Below are positions 1 to 14,470 of a stretch of 64,000 nt of DNA, in pieces. This DNA comes from Sapria himalayana (taxonomy: Eukaryota > Streptophyta > Magnoliopsida > Malpighiales > Rafflesiaceae). Under the pieces are notes generated by a model. That model had not been told where the DNA came from. It saw only the letters and a list, made by a program, of their open reading frames with translations, and made no database searches. Where the stretch lies: positions 1-64,000 of the forward strand of contig JAREIK010002275.1 of the NCBI GenBank assembly GCA_029783825.1. The letters run 5' to 3'. Position numbers and translations under genes: made by a program. How positions within the stretch are numbered: position 1 is the first letter of the stretch; each line of letters begins with the position of its first letter.

Positions 1-1395
1 TATATATCTTTCTATCTATCTATCTATCTGTACATCTATCTCTCTATCAATTTGTCTATGTATCTATATATATATATCTGTCTGTCTATCTATCTATCTA
101 TCTATATATCTGTCTATATATCTCTCTATATATCTATTGATTTTATCTTTATAACTATCTATCAGTATAATTGTTTATCTATCTAATTGTCTATCTATTA
201 ATCTATCTTTCTATCTATATTCTATCAATATGTCTATCTATCATTCATTGAATGTTTCTATGTATGTGTATGTGTGTATAATATATCTATCTATCTATCA
301 ATGTATTTTTCTATCTATCAATATATTAATCTGTCAATCTATCTATATATTTAATATATTCTGTGCTGTCTATCTATATATCTATCTATTTTAATGTGTC
401 TAAAACTCCATCTATCTATCTATCTTTCTATCTGTTAATCAATATATATATCTATCTATCTATTAATCTGCCAATATATCTATCTATCTATTAATTTGTT
501 AACTTTATAACATTATAACTATTTAACTATTATCTATCTATCTATCTATTGATTTATATGTTTATTCGTGTATCTATATTTCTATCTATCTTTATATATG
601 TATATCTATTGATTTCTATATCTATATATCTATCTATCTCTCTACCTGTCTAACTATCTATTTGTAAATATGTCTATGTTGCCTATTTATATATATGTTC
701 TATAAGTCTATGTCTATATGTATATTTTATTAACTATCTATCTATCTATTTGCCTATCATATATCTAGGTATCTGACTATGTATCTATATGACTATATTT
801 CTATTATTCTATCTGCCTGTATACTTATCTATCTATGTGTCTATCTATCTATTTATCTATCTATCTATGTATCTGCTATCTCTCTATCTATAGATATGTC
901 TATCTATCTATTTATCTATCTGTTTCTATCTATTTTTTATCTATCAATTTGTCTAATTTTCTATCTACTATGTGCCTTTGTGTCTATCTATCTATCTATC
1001 TTTTTATCTAACTATATGTCTATCTATCTATCTATCTATCTATTTATCTATGTATATATCTATCTTTCTACCTATCTATATTTCTATCCATCTATATTTC
1101 TATCTATCTATCTATTTATCTCACTATATTAGTATCTATAAATATATCTATCGATATTTTTATTATTATGTCTATATGTTTGTCTGTCTCTCTCTATCTT
1201 TCTATTTGTAAACTTGTCTATATGGCTATCTATGTATAAATCAATCAATCAATCTAGTCTATCTGTCTATCTTTATATATATATGTCAATATCTATCTAT
1301 ATATCTATCCATCTATCTTCTATCTATCTAATTATGTATTTTTCTATCATATATCTTTAATTTATGTATCTTTCTATCTGGCTTCCAATCTATCT

Positions 1396-1436
<41 letters not shown>

Positions 1437-3205
1437 TCTATCTGTATTTCTAAGTATTTGTATATCTATCTATCTATTATTTTTGATATCGATCAAATTT
1501 TATCTATCTATCTATCTATTATGTGTCTAAGCCACTATTTTTTTTATATATATCTATTATTTATCTATCTCTCTTTTATCTATCTATCTATCTATATGTA
1601 TGTCTATTTGTATATCTATCAATCTATCAATCTATCTATTTCTCTATCTATCTATCTATTTCTCTATCTATCTATCATTTTTTATCTAGTCTATATATAT
1701 ATATTATATATATATATATATATTTATCAATCTATAAATTTATTGATCTACCTATTTGTCTATCTACTATTTGTCTATCAATCTATATATCTTTCTCATT
1801 CATTTTCTATTAGTCTATCACTCTAAGTATCAATCTATCAATTTGGCTATCTATCTAATGGTCTATCTAACTATCTCTATTTATCTCTGATTCTTTCAAT
1901 CTCCCTATCTATATAAATTTCTATTTACCTATTTATCTATCTCTCTACATGACTATCTGTATATCTATCTATTCGTCTATCTATCATTTTTTATAATCAT
2001 TGTATGTCAATCAATGTATTTGTGTAATTGTCTAACAATCTTTCTATCTAATTAAGTAACTTTCTTTCTATCTATCACTCTATTAGACAATCTTTCTATC
2101 TTTCTAGGTGTCTATTAGTCTATCTATCTATATGTCTATATGTCTATCTCTCTATCTATCTATTAGTCTATCAATCTATCAGTTTGTATGGCTATCTTTA
2201 TTTTTGTCTATCTATATTAATACTAACTATCATGTATATTTCTATTATTTGTCTATCATCTAGTTGCCTATCTATCTACAAGTGTATCTATCTATTTGAT
2301 TATTTTTCTAAATACCTATTTGTATATCTATATATATGTCTTTTATCTAAATGTCTATATGTATATCAATCAATCAAAGTAACAAGCTAACTATCTATAT
2401 TTCTACCTATCTATCTATCTATCTAATTTTCTAACTATCAAACTATCTTTCTGTTTATCAATGGATCAGTCAATCTGTCTATCGATCTATATATATATAT
2501 ATATGTCTATTTATTTATTTTTATATCTATCTATCTATATATCTTTCTATCTGTCTATTTGTCTATATATCTATCTATCTATCTATCTATCTGTAATTGT
2601 CTATCTCTATCTATCTCTTGATCTATTTATTTGTCAAATTGTATATTTGCATATATGTTTATTTGTCTATCTATCTATCTATCTATGTATCTATCTATCT
2701 ATCTATCTGTGTATTAATCTACCCGTCTATTTATTTATCTATCTATATGTCTATTCATCTTTGTGTCTATTAGTCTATCTATTTATCTGTCTGTCTATCT
2801 ATCAATCTATTTCTCTATTTGTTTATCACTCTATCTATCTATCTGGCAATCTTTTTATTTTGCTATCTATTTATATATCTATGTGTCTATCTATCTATTT
2901 GTATATTTGTATATTTATGTAACTATCTATATGACTATTTGTATATCTATATATCTAACTATCTATCTATCCATCAATCCATCAATCAATCAATCAATTT
3001 GTCTATATTTCTATATTTCATTTTTTCAATTATTCTATTTATCTACCTATATTTCTATCTTTCTATCTATCTATATATCTATTTATCTATTTATCTAACT
3101 TTTAAATTATTTTTATCTATTAGTCAATCAGTATATCTACATATCTACATAGTTGTTAATCTATCTATCTGTTTATTTGTCTATCTATTTATTTATCTAT
3201 CTATC

Positions 3206-3263
<58 letters not shown>

Positions 3264-4145
3264 ATTTATCTATCTAGCTAACTATTTGTTAATCTATCTA
3301 TATGTTTATTTATTTATCACTATATCTGCCTATCTACTTATCAATCTATTTGTCTATCTTTCTATCTATCTATCTTTATGTCTATCAATCTATCTATTTT
3401 TTATATATCTATCTATTTATTTATATGTCTATCCATATATTTGTCTATCTACATATTTTTTATTTACTTATCTACCTATCTACCTACCTACCTATCTATC
3501 TATCTATATATTTGTATATCTCACTATCTGTCTACATGTCTATCTATTAGTCTAATTATCTATTTGTATATCTATCCATTTGTTTATCTATCTATCTATC
3601 TATTTAATTATCTTTCTATCTATCTTTTTGTATATCGATATATCTTTTAGTCAATCTGTCTATCTATCTATTTCTTTCTTTCCATATATCTATCATTATT
3701 TCTATCTGACTATATCTATATCTGTCTATCTCACTATTTGCCCATATATCCATCTATTTTATGATATATCTATCCATCTATCTCTTTGTTTTCATATCTA
3801 TCTATCTATCTATTAATCTATCTGTCTTTTGTTTATATGTTTATTTATTTATCTATCTATATATCTAATTATTTATCTATCTTTCTATATGTCCATATGT
3901 CTCTGTGTCTATGTCTCAATTTGTCTATGTGTATATGTGTCTATGTGTCTTAATGTATATCTTTTTATATATCTATCTATCTATATAACTGCCTATCTAT
4001 TTATCTATCTTTCAAATAATCAAACAATATCTCTATCTATCTATATGTCTATCAAACTATTTGTATATCTTTTTATAAGTCTATTTGTGTATTTGGATAT
4101 CTATATATCTGCCTATTTGTTTATCTATATGTCTATATAATAGTC

Positions 4146-4177
<32 letters not shown>

Positions 4178-7100
4178 GATATATCTCTTTATTTATCTAT
4201 CTATTATCTATCGGTCTAATTGTCTATTTGTTTATCTATCTATCTATCTATATATCTAGTATGTCGATCTATTTCTCTATCGATATATAATGTCTATCTG
4301 TCTATATGTCTATCTATCTATCTATATATCTATATGTCGATCTATTTCCTATCAATATTAATGTCTATCTGTCTAATGTCTATCTGTCTATATGTCTATC
4401 TATCTATCTATCTATCTATCGGATTGTCTGTCTATCTGCTTAATTGTCTATCTATTTTCAATTTGTCTATGTATCTATTTTTCTATCTATTTATCTATCG
4501 ATCGATTTATCTATCTATAAATTGATCTATCTATCTATATATCTATCTGTTTGTATGTCTTTCTAGCTCTATCTATCTATTTATCAGTCTATTATCTATG
4601 TACCTATCTATGTCTCTATTTATTTGTCTATCTATAAATCTATTTATCTGTCTATCTGTCTATCTGTATATCTATCTATCTATCTCTATATTTATCTATC
4701 TATCTATCTGTCTATCCATCTGTCAATCTATCTATCTAACTATATAGTTGTCTATCTATCTATCTGTATATCATTCTATCTTTCATTCTACATATCTATT
4801 TTATCTATCTAACTATCTATCAGGCTATCTTTGTATCTATCTATATTTCTCTCTATTTATAAGTCTATTTTTCTATCTATCTTTCTATCTATATATTTAT
4901 TTCTCTTTATTTTGCTATCTATCTATCTATATGTGTGTATGTCTTTATATTTCTCTATTTTCCAATCTATCAATATGTCTATTTATTTATCTATTTGTCT
5001 ATTTGTTGTTCTATCTATCTTATATATTTGTATCTATCTTTTTATCTATCTATTTATCTATCTAACTCTCGATTTATCTTTTTGTTTATCTATTTATTTC
5101 TATATCTATCTATTTGTATATCTATCAATATGTCTATCTAACTATAAGTTTTTTTATTTATCTAACTTTCTATTTATATGTCGAACTTTCTATATATCTA
5201 TTTACTATTTATCTATCTATATATTAGACTATGTGTATATCTAAAAATCGTTCTATTTGCTTATCTATTTATTTGTCTCATTGTTAATCTATATCTATAT
5301 ATATTTATATATTTATATATCCATTTGTCTACCTATGTATTTGTCTACTATCTATCTGTTTATCTATCTATCTTTCGATTTGTCTATCTTCTTTCATTTT
5401 ATATGTCTATCTATCTATCATCCTATCTATTTATCTATCTATATTTTTTCAACCTCTTTATCTTCCTATCTATCTATCTATCTTTCTATTTTCCTATCTA
5501 TCTATTATGTCTTTTTGTCAATCATCTATCTATCTATTTAGTTATCTTTTCTTCTATCTATCTTAATCTTTATCTCTATCGATCTTTCTATTTATTTTTT
5601 TTTATTTGTGTGTCTAGGTGTCTTATTTCTCTATGTGTCTATCTTTCTATATATATATATATATCTTCTCCTATATGTCTATCTAAATATCTATTATCTT
5701 TCTATCTATTTGCCTAACTTCTGTCTATTTGTCTATTTATCTATCTATCAACATATCTTTCTATTTGTATATCTAACTATATGCCTTATAGTTTATTTGG
5801 CTATCTGTGTACAATATATATGTCATCTCTCATCTATTTATGTGTCTATCTATCTTTCTATCTATCTATCTGCCTGGTATCTATCTATCTATCTATCTAT
5901 CTATTTATCTGTCTATTTGTTTGTCAATTTGCTATCTATCGATATGTTTATCTTTCTATAAGTCAATCTGTCTATCTATCTATTTACTTTTTATCTATTT
6001 ATAAATCTATTATCTATTCTATTAGTCTATTTATCTATCTATCTATCTGTGAATCTTTCTACCTATCTATCTATACATATATCTATCTAGAAATTTGTCT
6101 ATCTATCTATGTTTCTATATGAAAATCTAACTATCTGTCTATATTTCTACATGTCTATATCTCTATATCTATGTATCTATCTTTTTATTTTTTATTTTTC
6201 AATCTATCTATCGATCTAGATATCAATCTATCTATGCATGTATTTAGTTGAGGTCCTATCTATATGTCTATATGCCTATTTTTCAATCTATCTACATGTC
6301 TATTTGCCTATCTATCAATCTTTTAATCAACTATCTATCGATATAAAGATATCTATATATTTTTCTATCTATCGATCATTTATATGTCTATCAATTTGTC
6401 TATCAATTAGCCTATGAATCTATCTATCAATCTATCAATCTATCTATTTGTGTGTCAACTTAATCAATCAATCTTCTATCTATATATCTATCTATCTGTC
6501 TATCAATCTATATATCAATTTATCTATCAATCTATAAATTAATTTGTCTATCTATATATCTATCTATCTATATGTTTGTCTATCTATATGTTTGTCTCTC
6601 TATATGTCTTTATATCTATCTATATATTTGGTTATCTATATGTTAATATATTATCCATCTATCTCTCTATCTATTTTTCATTCTATCAATCTATCTATAT
6701 GTATATCTATCAATTTGTCTATCTATCAGTCAATATATCTATCAATCTATATGTCTATCAATCCATCTATCTATCAATATTTTATCCACCTATCTATCCA
6801 TCTATCCATATATCTATTTATATGTCTATATATTCATCAATATATCCATCTATCTTTCAGTATAATTATTCATCTATCTAACCATCTATTTATCCATCTA
6901 TCTATTCATCAATTTATCCAGGTATTTATCCGTCCATCTATGCATCAATTTATCCATCTTTCTATATGGATATCTATCCATCTATCTATCTCATCATTTA
7001 TCCATCTATCTAAATATCTATCTATCCTCTATATATCTGTCTATCTATCCGTGTATCTATCTGTCTATCTATCAATCTTTATATATGTTTATTTATCTGC

Positions 7101-7594
7101 CTATCTTATCCATTTATCTATTCATCCATCTATTTGTCTTTCTTTATTTCTATCTATCTGTGTGTCTATTTGTCTATCCATCTATATTTCTATCTTTCTA
7201 TATGTCTGTCAATTTATCTATCTGTCTATCTATGTATCTATTTGTCTATATATCTAGCTCTCTATCTATCTATCTAGCTTGTCTGTCTGTAAGTCTTTCT
7301 TGTGTGTTTATCTATCTATCTATCTGTCTGTCTATATGTATGTCTACTTGTCTATCTATCTTTCTACATGTTTACTATGTCTATCTATCTATCTATCTAT
7401 TTTCTGTCTATATCTCTGTCTATCTGTCTATTTGTCTGTCAATCTATCTATTTATCTATCTATCTATCTATCTTTTTATATATTTGTCTATATATCTATA
7501 TGTAAATATGTCTAACTGTAAGTCTATTTGTGTGTCTATCTATCTTTTTATATATATCTATCTATCTATTTGTCTATCAATATATATTAGTAGG

Positions 7595-7633
<39 letters not shown>

Positions 7634-9617
7634 ATATATCTGTTTATATATCTGTCTATCTATCTATATATATATTTCTTTATTTTTCTACAATTCTATT
7701 TGTCTATCTATCTATCTATCTTTTTATTTGTCTATATATCTATCTATCTATCTTCTTTTTTTATCTATATGTCTATTTATCTATCTATCTATATATCTAT
7801 CTGTCTATTAATCAATCTATATGTATGTGTATTTGTCTATCTTTTTCTTTCTCTATTAGTCAAACTATCTCTTATCAATTGTTTCTCTATCTGTTTGTCT
7901 ATTTTATCAGTCTATTTTCTATCTATTTATCTATCTATCTTTCTATCTTTTGTCTATCTAGGTATCAATCTGTCTATCTTTCTATTTGTGTATCTATCTG
8001 TCTGTCAGTTTGTTTATCTATATATTTATCTATCTATCTATCTATGTGTCTATTTTTTATTTTGTCTATCTATTAGTCTATCTTTCTCTCTATATAACTA
8101 TCTATTTTTCTATATATCTATCTAATGATATATTTGTCTACCTACCTTTCATTTATATTTATGTTTCTATCTATCTATCTTTCAGTCTATCTTTCTATCT
8201 ATCTAACTGATATTCTATCTATCTATATATCTATCTATTTATTTATCTATCTATCTATATGTCTGTTTGTATATCTGTCTATCTATATGTATATCTGTCT
8301 ATCTATTTGTCTATATATCTATTTATCTATGAATCTATATATCTATCTAACAATTTGTATATTTATCTGTCTATCTATGTGTATATTTATATGTTTATCA
8401 GTCTATCTAACTTTCTATCTATCTGATTATCTATATGTATATCAATCTGTTTGTCTACTATCTATATATCTATATCTTGTATGTTAGTCTATCTATTTGT
8501 TTATCTATATGCCTCTATTCTATCTATCTATCAGTCATCCTAACTATCAATCTATCTGTTTGTCTATCTATATGTCTATCTATTTGTTTATCTATCTATC
8601 TATATGTGTGTGTATATATATATCTATCTATTTATTTTTTGATCTATCCAACTTTCTATCTATTTGTCTATCTATCTTTTTATTAATCTATTTCTCATTC
8701 TATCTATCTATGTATCTATCTAACTCTCTATCTTTTACATGAATTTTTAACAATCTATTCATCTATCTAACGGTCTATTAATCCATCTATCTATCTGTAT
8801 ACCTTTCTATCTATCCATCCATTCATCTATCTATTTATCTATATAACTTTCTATTTGTCTATCTATCTATCTATCTATCTATTAGTCAATTATTTGTCTA
8901 TTTATCTATCTATCTATCTATCTGTCTATATATTTGTCTATCTATCCATTTCTATCTGTAATTCTAAATATCTTTCTATCTATCTTTCTATCGGTATGTC
9001 AATCAATCTGTCAATTTGTCTGTCTATCTATCTTTCTATTTGTCTATCTATTTATCAATCTATCTGTCAATATGTTTGTCTATCTAGCTATCTCTTTGTA
9101 TGTCTATCTATCTTTTAATTTGTCTGTCTATTTGTGTATGTATATGTCTTTGTATCTATATGTCTATCTATATGTCTGTCAATCAATCTATCTATCTTTC
9201 TGTCTAAATGTTTGTCTATTTATTTGGTTATATGTTTATCTATTTATCAATCTAATTGTCATCTATCTGTCTATCTATCTATCTATATATTTGTCTGTAT
9301 ATATATATATCTAACTAACTATCTATCTATCTTTCTATCTATCTATTTTTTTGTCTGTCTATCTGTTTGGCTATCGATCTATTTATCTGTCTTGTTATAT
9401 ATCTATCTATTTGTCTATCTTTTTTTCTATTTATCTATCTATCAATCATTTTATTTGTCTTTATATTTATCTATCTGTATGTCTATCTATCTATTTATCT
9501 ATCTGGCTATCCTTCTATATGTCTATCTGTCAGTCTATCTATCGATCTTTTTGTCTATCTATTTATTTGTATATCTATCCATTTTTCTATCTTTCTAACT
9601 CTTTGTATATCGATTTA
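1..9617 (+). repeat. Diverged TCTA (GATA/Bkm-type) satellite, block I
   Basis: The block is continuous TCTA tetramers in the same phase over long runs, with many variant tetramers (TCTG, TTTG, TATG, TCAA, TCCA) usually followed by a normal TCTA. The + strand is pyrimidine/T-rich throughout and no TAGA-polarity stretch was seen. It contains embedded (TA)n runs near 1406-1434, 3209-3261 and 4151-4178, an ACCTACC patch near 3470-3497, and a TCCA-rich patch at about 6770-7010. The open frames across it encode only Ser/Ile/Tyr/Leu-type polymer and are not genes. The block continues off the left edge and ends at the CACTA-1 terminus. Confidence 0.97.
4253..4378 (+). repeat. Local ~77 bp tandem duplication inside satellite
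   Basis: The segment around TATGTCGATCTATTTC followed by an AATGTCTATCTGTCTA stretch appears twice, starting near 4259 and near 4335. Shared non-TCTA substitutions (GTCGATC, a run ending in AATGTC) mark this as a copied block rather than chance similarity of simple repeat. Copy ends are approximate. Confidence 0.6.
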
Positions 9618-10015
9618 CACTACAAAAAAAAATCCCAACTTGCTAGGGACAATTCCCTAGCTAAATTGTTGTTTTTCGTCACTAAACGGGATATAGCAAT
9701 GGATTAACGATAGAAACTTTCCCAATCTAAAGTACTCGTCGCTAAAAATTAGCGAGGGAAATATTCCTAGCTAAAATAATAGTTACCCTAGCTAAATAAG
9801 TTAGTTAAATGGGTGTTTCTGTCGCTAAACAGATATAATGATGGAACCTTTCCCAATCTAAAGTACTCGACGCTAAAAATTAATGAGGAAAATGGTCTTT
9901 AGCTAAAAAATTTAGCCACGAAAAATTCCCTATCTAAAATAATGATATCCCTATCTAAATTAGTAACGAAAAATTCCCTAACCAAATTAGCAATGGAAAT
10001 ATCCCTAGCTATTTT
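9618..10015 (+). repeat. CACTA-1 left terminal and subterminal repeats
   Basis: After the terminal CACTACAAAAA, short motifs related to CCTAGCTAAAT, GTCGCTAAA and ATTAGCGAGG recur many times on both strands. A unit of about 140 bp containing CTTTCCCAATCTAAAGTACTCG is present twice, near 9718 and near 9860. Equivalent units occur in the left ends of CACTA-2 and CACTA-3. Such clustered short motifs are the usual binding sites of TnpA-type proteins in CACTA elements; the binding role here is inferred. Confidence 0.8.
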
Positions 10016-10229
10016 CATTCAACCTATTTTCAGAATTTTAATTTTTTTTCAAAAAAAATAATTAAATAATTTAATATTTTATATTAAATTTAATAAAAAT
10101 AGAAGCTATAAATTTATTATTTATAATTAATAAAAAATAAAATCATTTAATAAATTATTCTGATATAATATTTTACCTAATTAAAAACAAAAACATAAGA
10201 AAAACTTCTTATTCATTAATGTATCTACA

Positions 10230-10922
10230 AACAGTGCATAAAGTATCTATCCGTACATTGACATTGTTTGCTCTCTCTCAGCTCCTCTGATCACCATCTT
10301 TTTGCTACGACAAAGTTGTCCGAGTTTTGGTGTGTCATGTCTAATGAAAATTTCCTACTCTTCTAAAAGCTTCATATGGAAAACATTGTTGTATCATATC
10401 TGTACAAAAATTAAACCAGTCAATCAAATCAAAATAGATAAACAAATAATGTTCTATTTTGATAAATATATAATACTATAGTATATATGTACATATATAC
10501 CATAGTTTAATCTACATATATACAAGTGTATACATATACACTATAATAAATATGTACACTGCATTGTATATATACATATACTATAGTGTATATATGTACA
10601 CATATTGAGTATTTATGTGTTCATATAAATATGTACATATATTGTAGTGTATATGTACATATATACCAGTGTATACATATACACTGTAGTATATATGTAC
10701 ATATATATGTACCTATATGTAAATATACACTGCAGTGTATATGTACAAGTATGTACATATATATTGGCAAATACTTGTACATATATACTTGTGTACACAT
10801 ATACACTGTAGTATATATGTACATTTACTATAGTGTATATATGTGCATATACTAAGTATTTATATGTACATATAAATATGTACATATACTGTAATGTATA
10901 TGTAAATATATACTGATATATA

Positions 10923-10961
<39 letters not shown>

Positions 10962-11090
10962 ATATATGTACATATAAACATATACTAGTAAATACTTGTA
11001 CATATATACTAGTATATATGTATATGTACATATAAACCATTATATATGTACAATTACATATATACTGCTATATATGTACAAGTATTTATA
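10230..11090 (+). repeat. Conserved CACTA internal block followed by TACATATA minisatellite
   Basis: Positions 10240-10480 share a non-repetitive block with CACTA-2 (26395-26600 and again 27745-27960), recognisable by CTACGACAAAG and the GTCAATCAAATCAAAATA stretch. It leads into about 600 bp of irregular units built from TATATGTACATATATACTG, rich in short palindromes (GTACATATATAC-like). The open frames on both strands here are low-complexity Tyr/Ile/His polymer and are not genes. The shared order in both elements shows the minisatellite is an ancestral part of this CACTA family, not a satellite invasion. Confidence 0.8.
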
Positions 11091-11641
11091 TAAAGTAGAG
11101 CATAAATATCCATTATGGAGCATGAACATCAAACAGCTATATATTCTATCATAAGTATAAAAAATCAACTTTGTTTGTTCAAAATTGCATTGAACCTTAA
11201 AACACAAGGCACAAGAAATTTGCCACTAGATTTTACAGGATGAAAGTTCAATACATACATACATACATGGATAAATACATACATACATGTATACATACAT
11301 ACATACATACATATATGACCTCCTTTTTCTCTTCCCTCTACAAGTATTTACTTAAAGTAGAGCGTAAATATCCATAATGAAGCATTAACATCAAACAGAT
11401 ATATATTCTATCATTATCATAAAAAAAAGGAACAACCACCTTAACCAGGGCTAAAAAATCATTTTTGTTTGTTTGAAATTGTGTTGAACATGGAAACACA
11501 AGGCACAAGAAAATTGTAACTAGATTTTACAGAATGAAAGTTCAATGCATACATACATACACACATACATGGATATATACATACATAGATACATACACAC
11601 ATACATGGATATATACATACATGGATACATACATACATAAT

Positions 11642-11687
<46 letters not shown>

Positions 11688-11966
11688 CCTCCTATTTCTC
11701 TTCCTTTTACAAGTATTTATATAAAGTAGAGTGTAAATATCCATTATGGAGCATGAACATCAAATAGCTAGATATTCTGACATAAACATAAAAAAAAGGA
11801 ATAAACACCTTAACCAGGGCTGCAAAAATATCTTTGTTTGTTCAAAATTACGTCGAACCTAAAAACAAAAGGCACAAAAAATTTGCAACTGAATTTTACA
11901 GAATAAAAATTCAATACATGCATACATACATGGAAACACACACACACACACACACACACACATATT

Positions 11967-11995
<29 letters not shown>
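11078..11995 (+). repeat. Three tandem copies of a ~300 bp CACTA internal unit
   Basis: A unit beginning CAAGTATTTA and running through AAATATCCAT, GGAGCATGAACATCAAA, a TTTGTTTG patch, ACACAAGGCACAAGAAA and AGTTCAATACATAC occurs at about 11085, 11341 and 11710. Each copy ends in (ACAT)n, in (TA)n, or in (CA)n around 11937-11963. Copies two and three are preceded by a TGACCTCCT...TCTCTTCC junction. A single counterpart exists in CACTA-2 near 27500-27720, so the triplication is specific to CACTA-1. Confidence 0.85.
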
Positions 11996-11999
<4 letters not shown>

Positions 12000-12001
<2 letters not shown>

Positions 12002-14400
12002 GAATAAGCTAAAATAAATGATTAAATTTTAACATATGAATGTTTAAATGGCATCGTCGATAAAAAGCATACTCTGGGACCCAACCAAAGACAACCCTAA
12101 AAAATTATAATTTATCAGTGAGGTCTTGCGTTTGAATATTAACCTAAATCAAGAGAAAAATGTACCTACCTAAATTACCTAGAGAGAGAATATTAATGAA
12201 AGCACATCATTATATACTCTTATAAATATTTAGGAGTACTAGATTATTAAATATTACAATTAGATATTGTTCATTCTCTGACACTTATGATATGTAAAAG
12301 AATATTAATGCTAGATGTTTGATAAATATCTAATATCCTCGAAATTAAAAAAATGCTTAAATGATAGACCTTAACATCATTTAATTTTTAAAATAAGAAC
12401 AACAAGAAAAGTATTATTCAATAATTTCATTGGAGGTTGTACCCAGTATACAAGACCCTGCTTAGTGACAGATTTTATGAGATATTAATATCTCAATAAT
12501 ATTCTTCAAAAATCAATAAAAGCTCTGTCTAGACATCTCAAATCCAGACATATTGTCCTTTGATAGAGATCCTTGCCATCACATCAAGACAATGATCTCT
12601 AATATATACATACAAACTAAGTACTTCTAAAGTAATCATGATCCACTAGACAGGAAATTTAAATCTCACCAAGAGAGAGAAATCAAAATGAGCATTAAAA
12701 GACTTGATGATCTCAATCCAAAGATGTATATACTAAATGGATACATTTGCAATCTATTTTAAATGAGTTTTCTATCATATCAGTTGATCCAGTTTAGAAT
12801 GATGAGTTGGACATTCCAATTACATTATAGACAAATATATATAATAAAGAGGGACCCAACGAAAAGATCGATCGACAAGACTAGGTTGGTAATGAATGAT
12901 TTTACATAGCCTTATGATATTGATTCTTGGTACACATTATTTCATATGATTAACAATACCACTAATAGGTTATTACTTTCTAATTATCATCACATATATA
13001 AAATATGTATTAGTTAGATATAAAGAATACATTTCTTTATAATAATTTATATAAAAAAATACTTATATAATAGTCAATAGGATTTATTGTTCCTGAAAGC
13101 AGAGAACACATATATAATATATAGAATATGAAAGGCAATTTATAGCCTCAAGTAGTCTCCCAAGAAATGACTTTACTAATTTTACTCAATATTTACTATA
13201 TCTTGTCATAGAAATATGTCAATTTTTTTTATTTTTTAAAGTTGATCAAGATGTAGTATGTGAAACTAATTGTATACGATGATAATGATCCAATTACATG
13301 AGATAATTAGTTTGATATATCTAAACTAAAATCTACAAACCAAGTTTCAGACATTATTGAAATATCTGAGATTTTTTTTTTTTAGTATTGAGATCAAATA
13401 CTCAAGAAGTATGACAACTCTTCGTAGAAAAATAAATTTTATATATTTTTATCTGATAAGATATATCATGATGTACATTGTTGACTTACTCTTGATCTAA
13501 ATATAGATATGTATAAGCTTTTATAGTTATACATAAAGTGAGAATATAATTATTTATAGTTATCATGTTATTATACATATAGTAATATAGTTATAATTAT
13601 TTATAGAGTTAAACTTCTAGTTATATATAGATATATTCATACAAATAGTTATACATGAATATATACAAAGTTATAAAACAATATATAGATTAATATATAT
13701 GTATGCATATATGTATACCATAGTTACCAATATAATTATATTTTAATTATATAGAGTGTTATATAGGTATAGAAATATTTATATATAGGTAAACACATAT
13801 AATTAACAAAAGTTGGATGTTGTTTAAGCATATAAAAATGAAATTATATTAGTTGAAAACTTTTTTCATATGCAATATTTCTCTTAAGTCTGATTCGTAT
13901 AGTAAAGATAAAATCAATGAGATTACAGATTCATTTATTCATTTTTATTAATATATTAAATATGTGAAAAATTCTTCTTCCCATTTATAATTTTCAAGAA
14001 ACATATTCGAGAAGAAAGAATTGTGTCTATTAATTCTTTTGTTTGGATATACCAACAAGATAAATCTCAACATATATATTTAATGATAAGTATAATTGTA
14101 GCTCATAAATAAACATTTGAAAGAATAAAGAACAAAAAAAAATAAATTTTATGATTGAACATAAAGAATAGTTAATTAAAGAAGATTGACAAAAGATGAG
14201 AAGTTTGTATGATTTCGTATAAAAGTTATATACCATCACATTACATATTTAGGGGTCAAAATATCAAATATATTACTTTTAACACTTATTTTCATTAAGT
14301 GAATTGCTTCAAATCATTATTTTATAATGATAACAGAGCAAACATATTTTTTTTTGTGAATTATACCCATAATAATGAGCATTACATTTTAAAAATATTA
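12000..14400. other. AT-rich interior of CACTA-1, no gene recognised
   Basis: No open frame of convincing length or composition was seen on either strand. A stretch near 12046-12150 ends in AGTGAGGTCTTGCGTTTGAAT, which vaguely resembles a Pol III box B of a SINE but lacks a good box A. From 13500 the sequence is mostly ATA-rich low complexity. I see nothing else that can be assigned. Confidence 0.6.
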
Positions 14401-14413
14401 GCACAATGACAAG

Positions 14414-14470
14414 ATGAATATGGTATTAATTGCAGTGATATTGTTGGATCCTTGTTATAAATTAAAATAA
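14414..14470 (+). pseudogene. Possible hAT transposase relic
   Basis: A short open frame reads through ILLDPCYKLK, which resembles the conserved LDPRYKL motif that plant hAT (RICESLEEPER/BED-type) transposases carry before their dimerisation region. The frame stops immediately after the motif, although the next codons in the same frame read Phe-Phe-Tyr-Ser-Lys-Phe before another stop, which also suits a decayed copy. No zinc finger or C-terminal dimerisation domain was found around it. With only about ten matching residues this may be chance; if real, it is an ancient insertion within CACTA-1. Confidence 0.3.

Noticed and set aside
779..9598. Dozens of + strand open frames up to 346 codons
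   Set aside because: They are readings of TCTA repeats as Ser-Ile-Tyr-Leu polymer in all frames; there is no codon bias, domain or start context. The same holds for frames in 17581-21035, 50917-59584 and 60116-63541, and for minus-strand frames in 34552-46656.
10586..11767. Frames on both strands in the TACATATA and (ACAT)n region, and their counterparts at 26797-27374
   Set aside because: Low-complexity Tyr/Ile/His/Thr polymer from minisatellite; overlapping frames exist on both strands and are not conserved between the two CACTA copies.
12046..12240. SINE or tRNA candidate
   Set aside because: Only a weak box B-like word is present; no box A, no tail and no target duplication.
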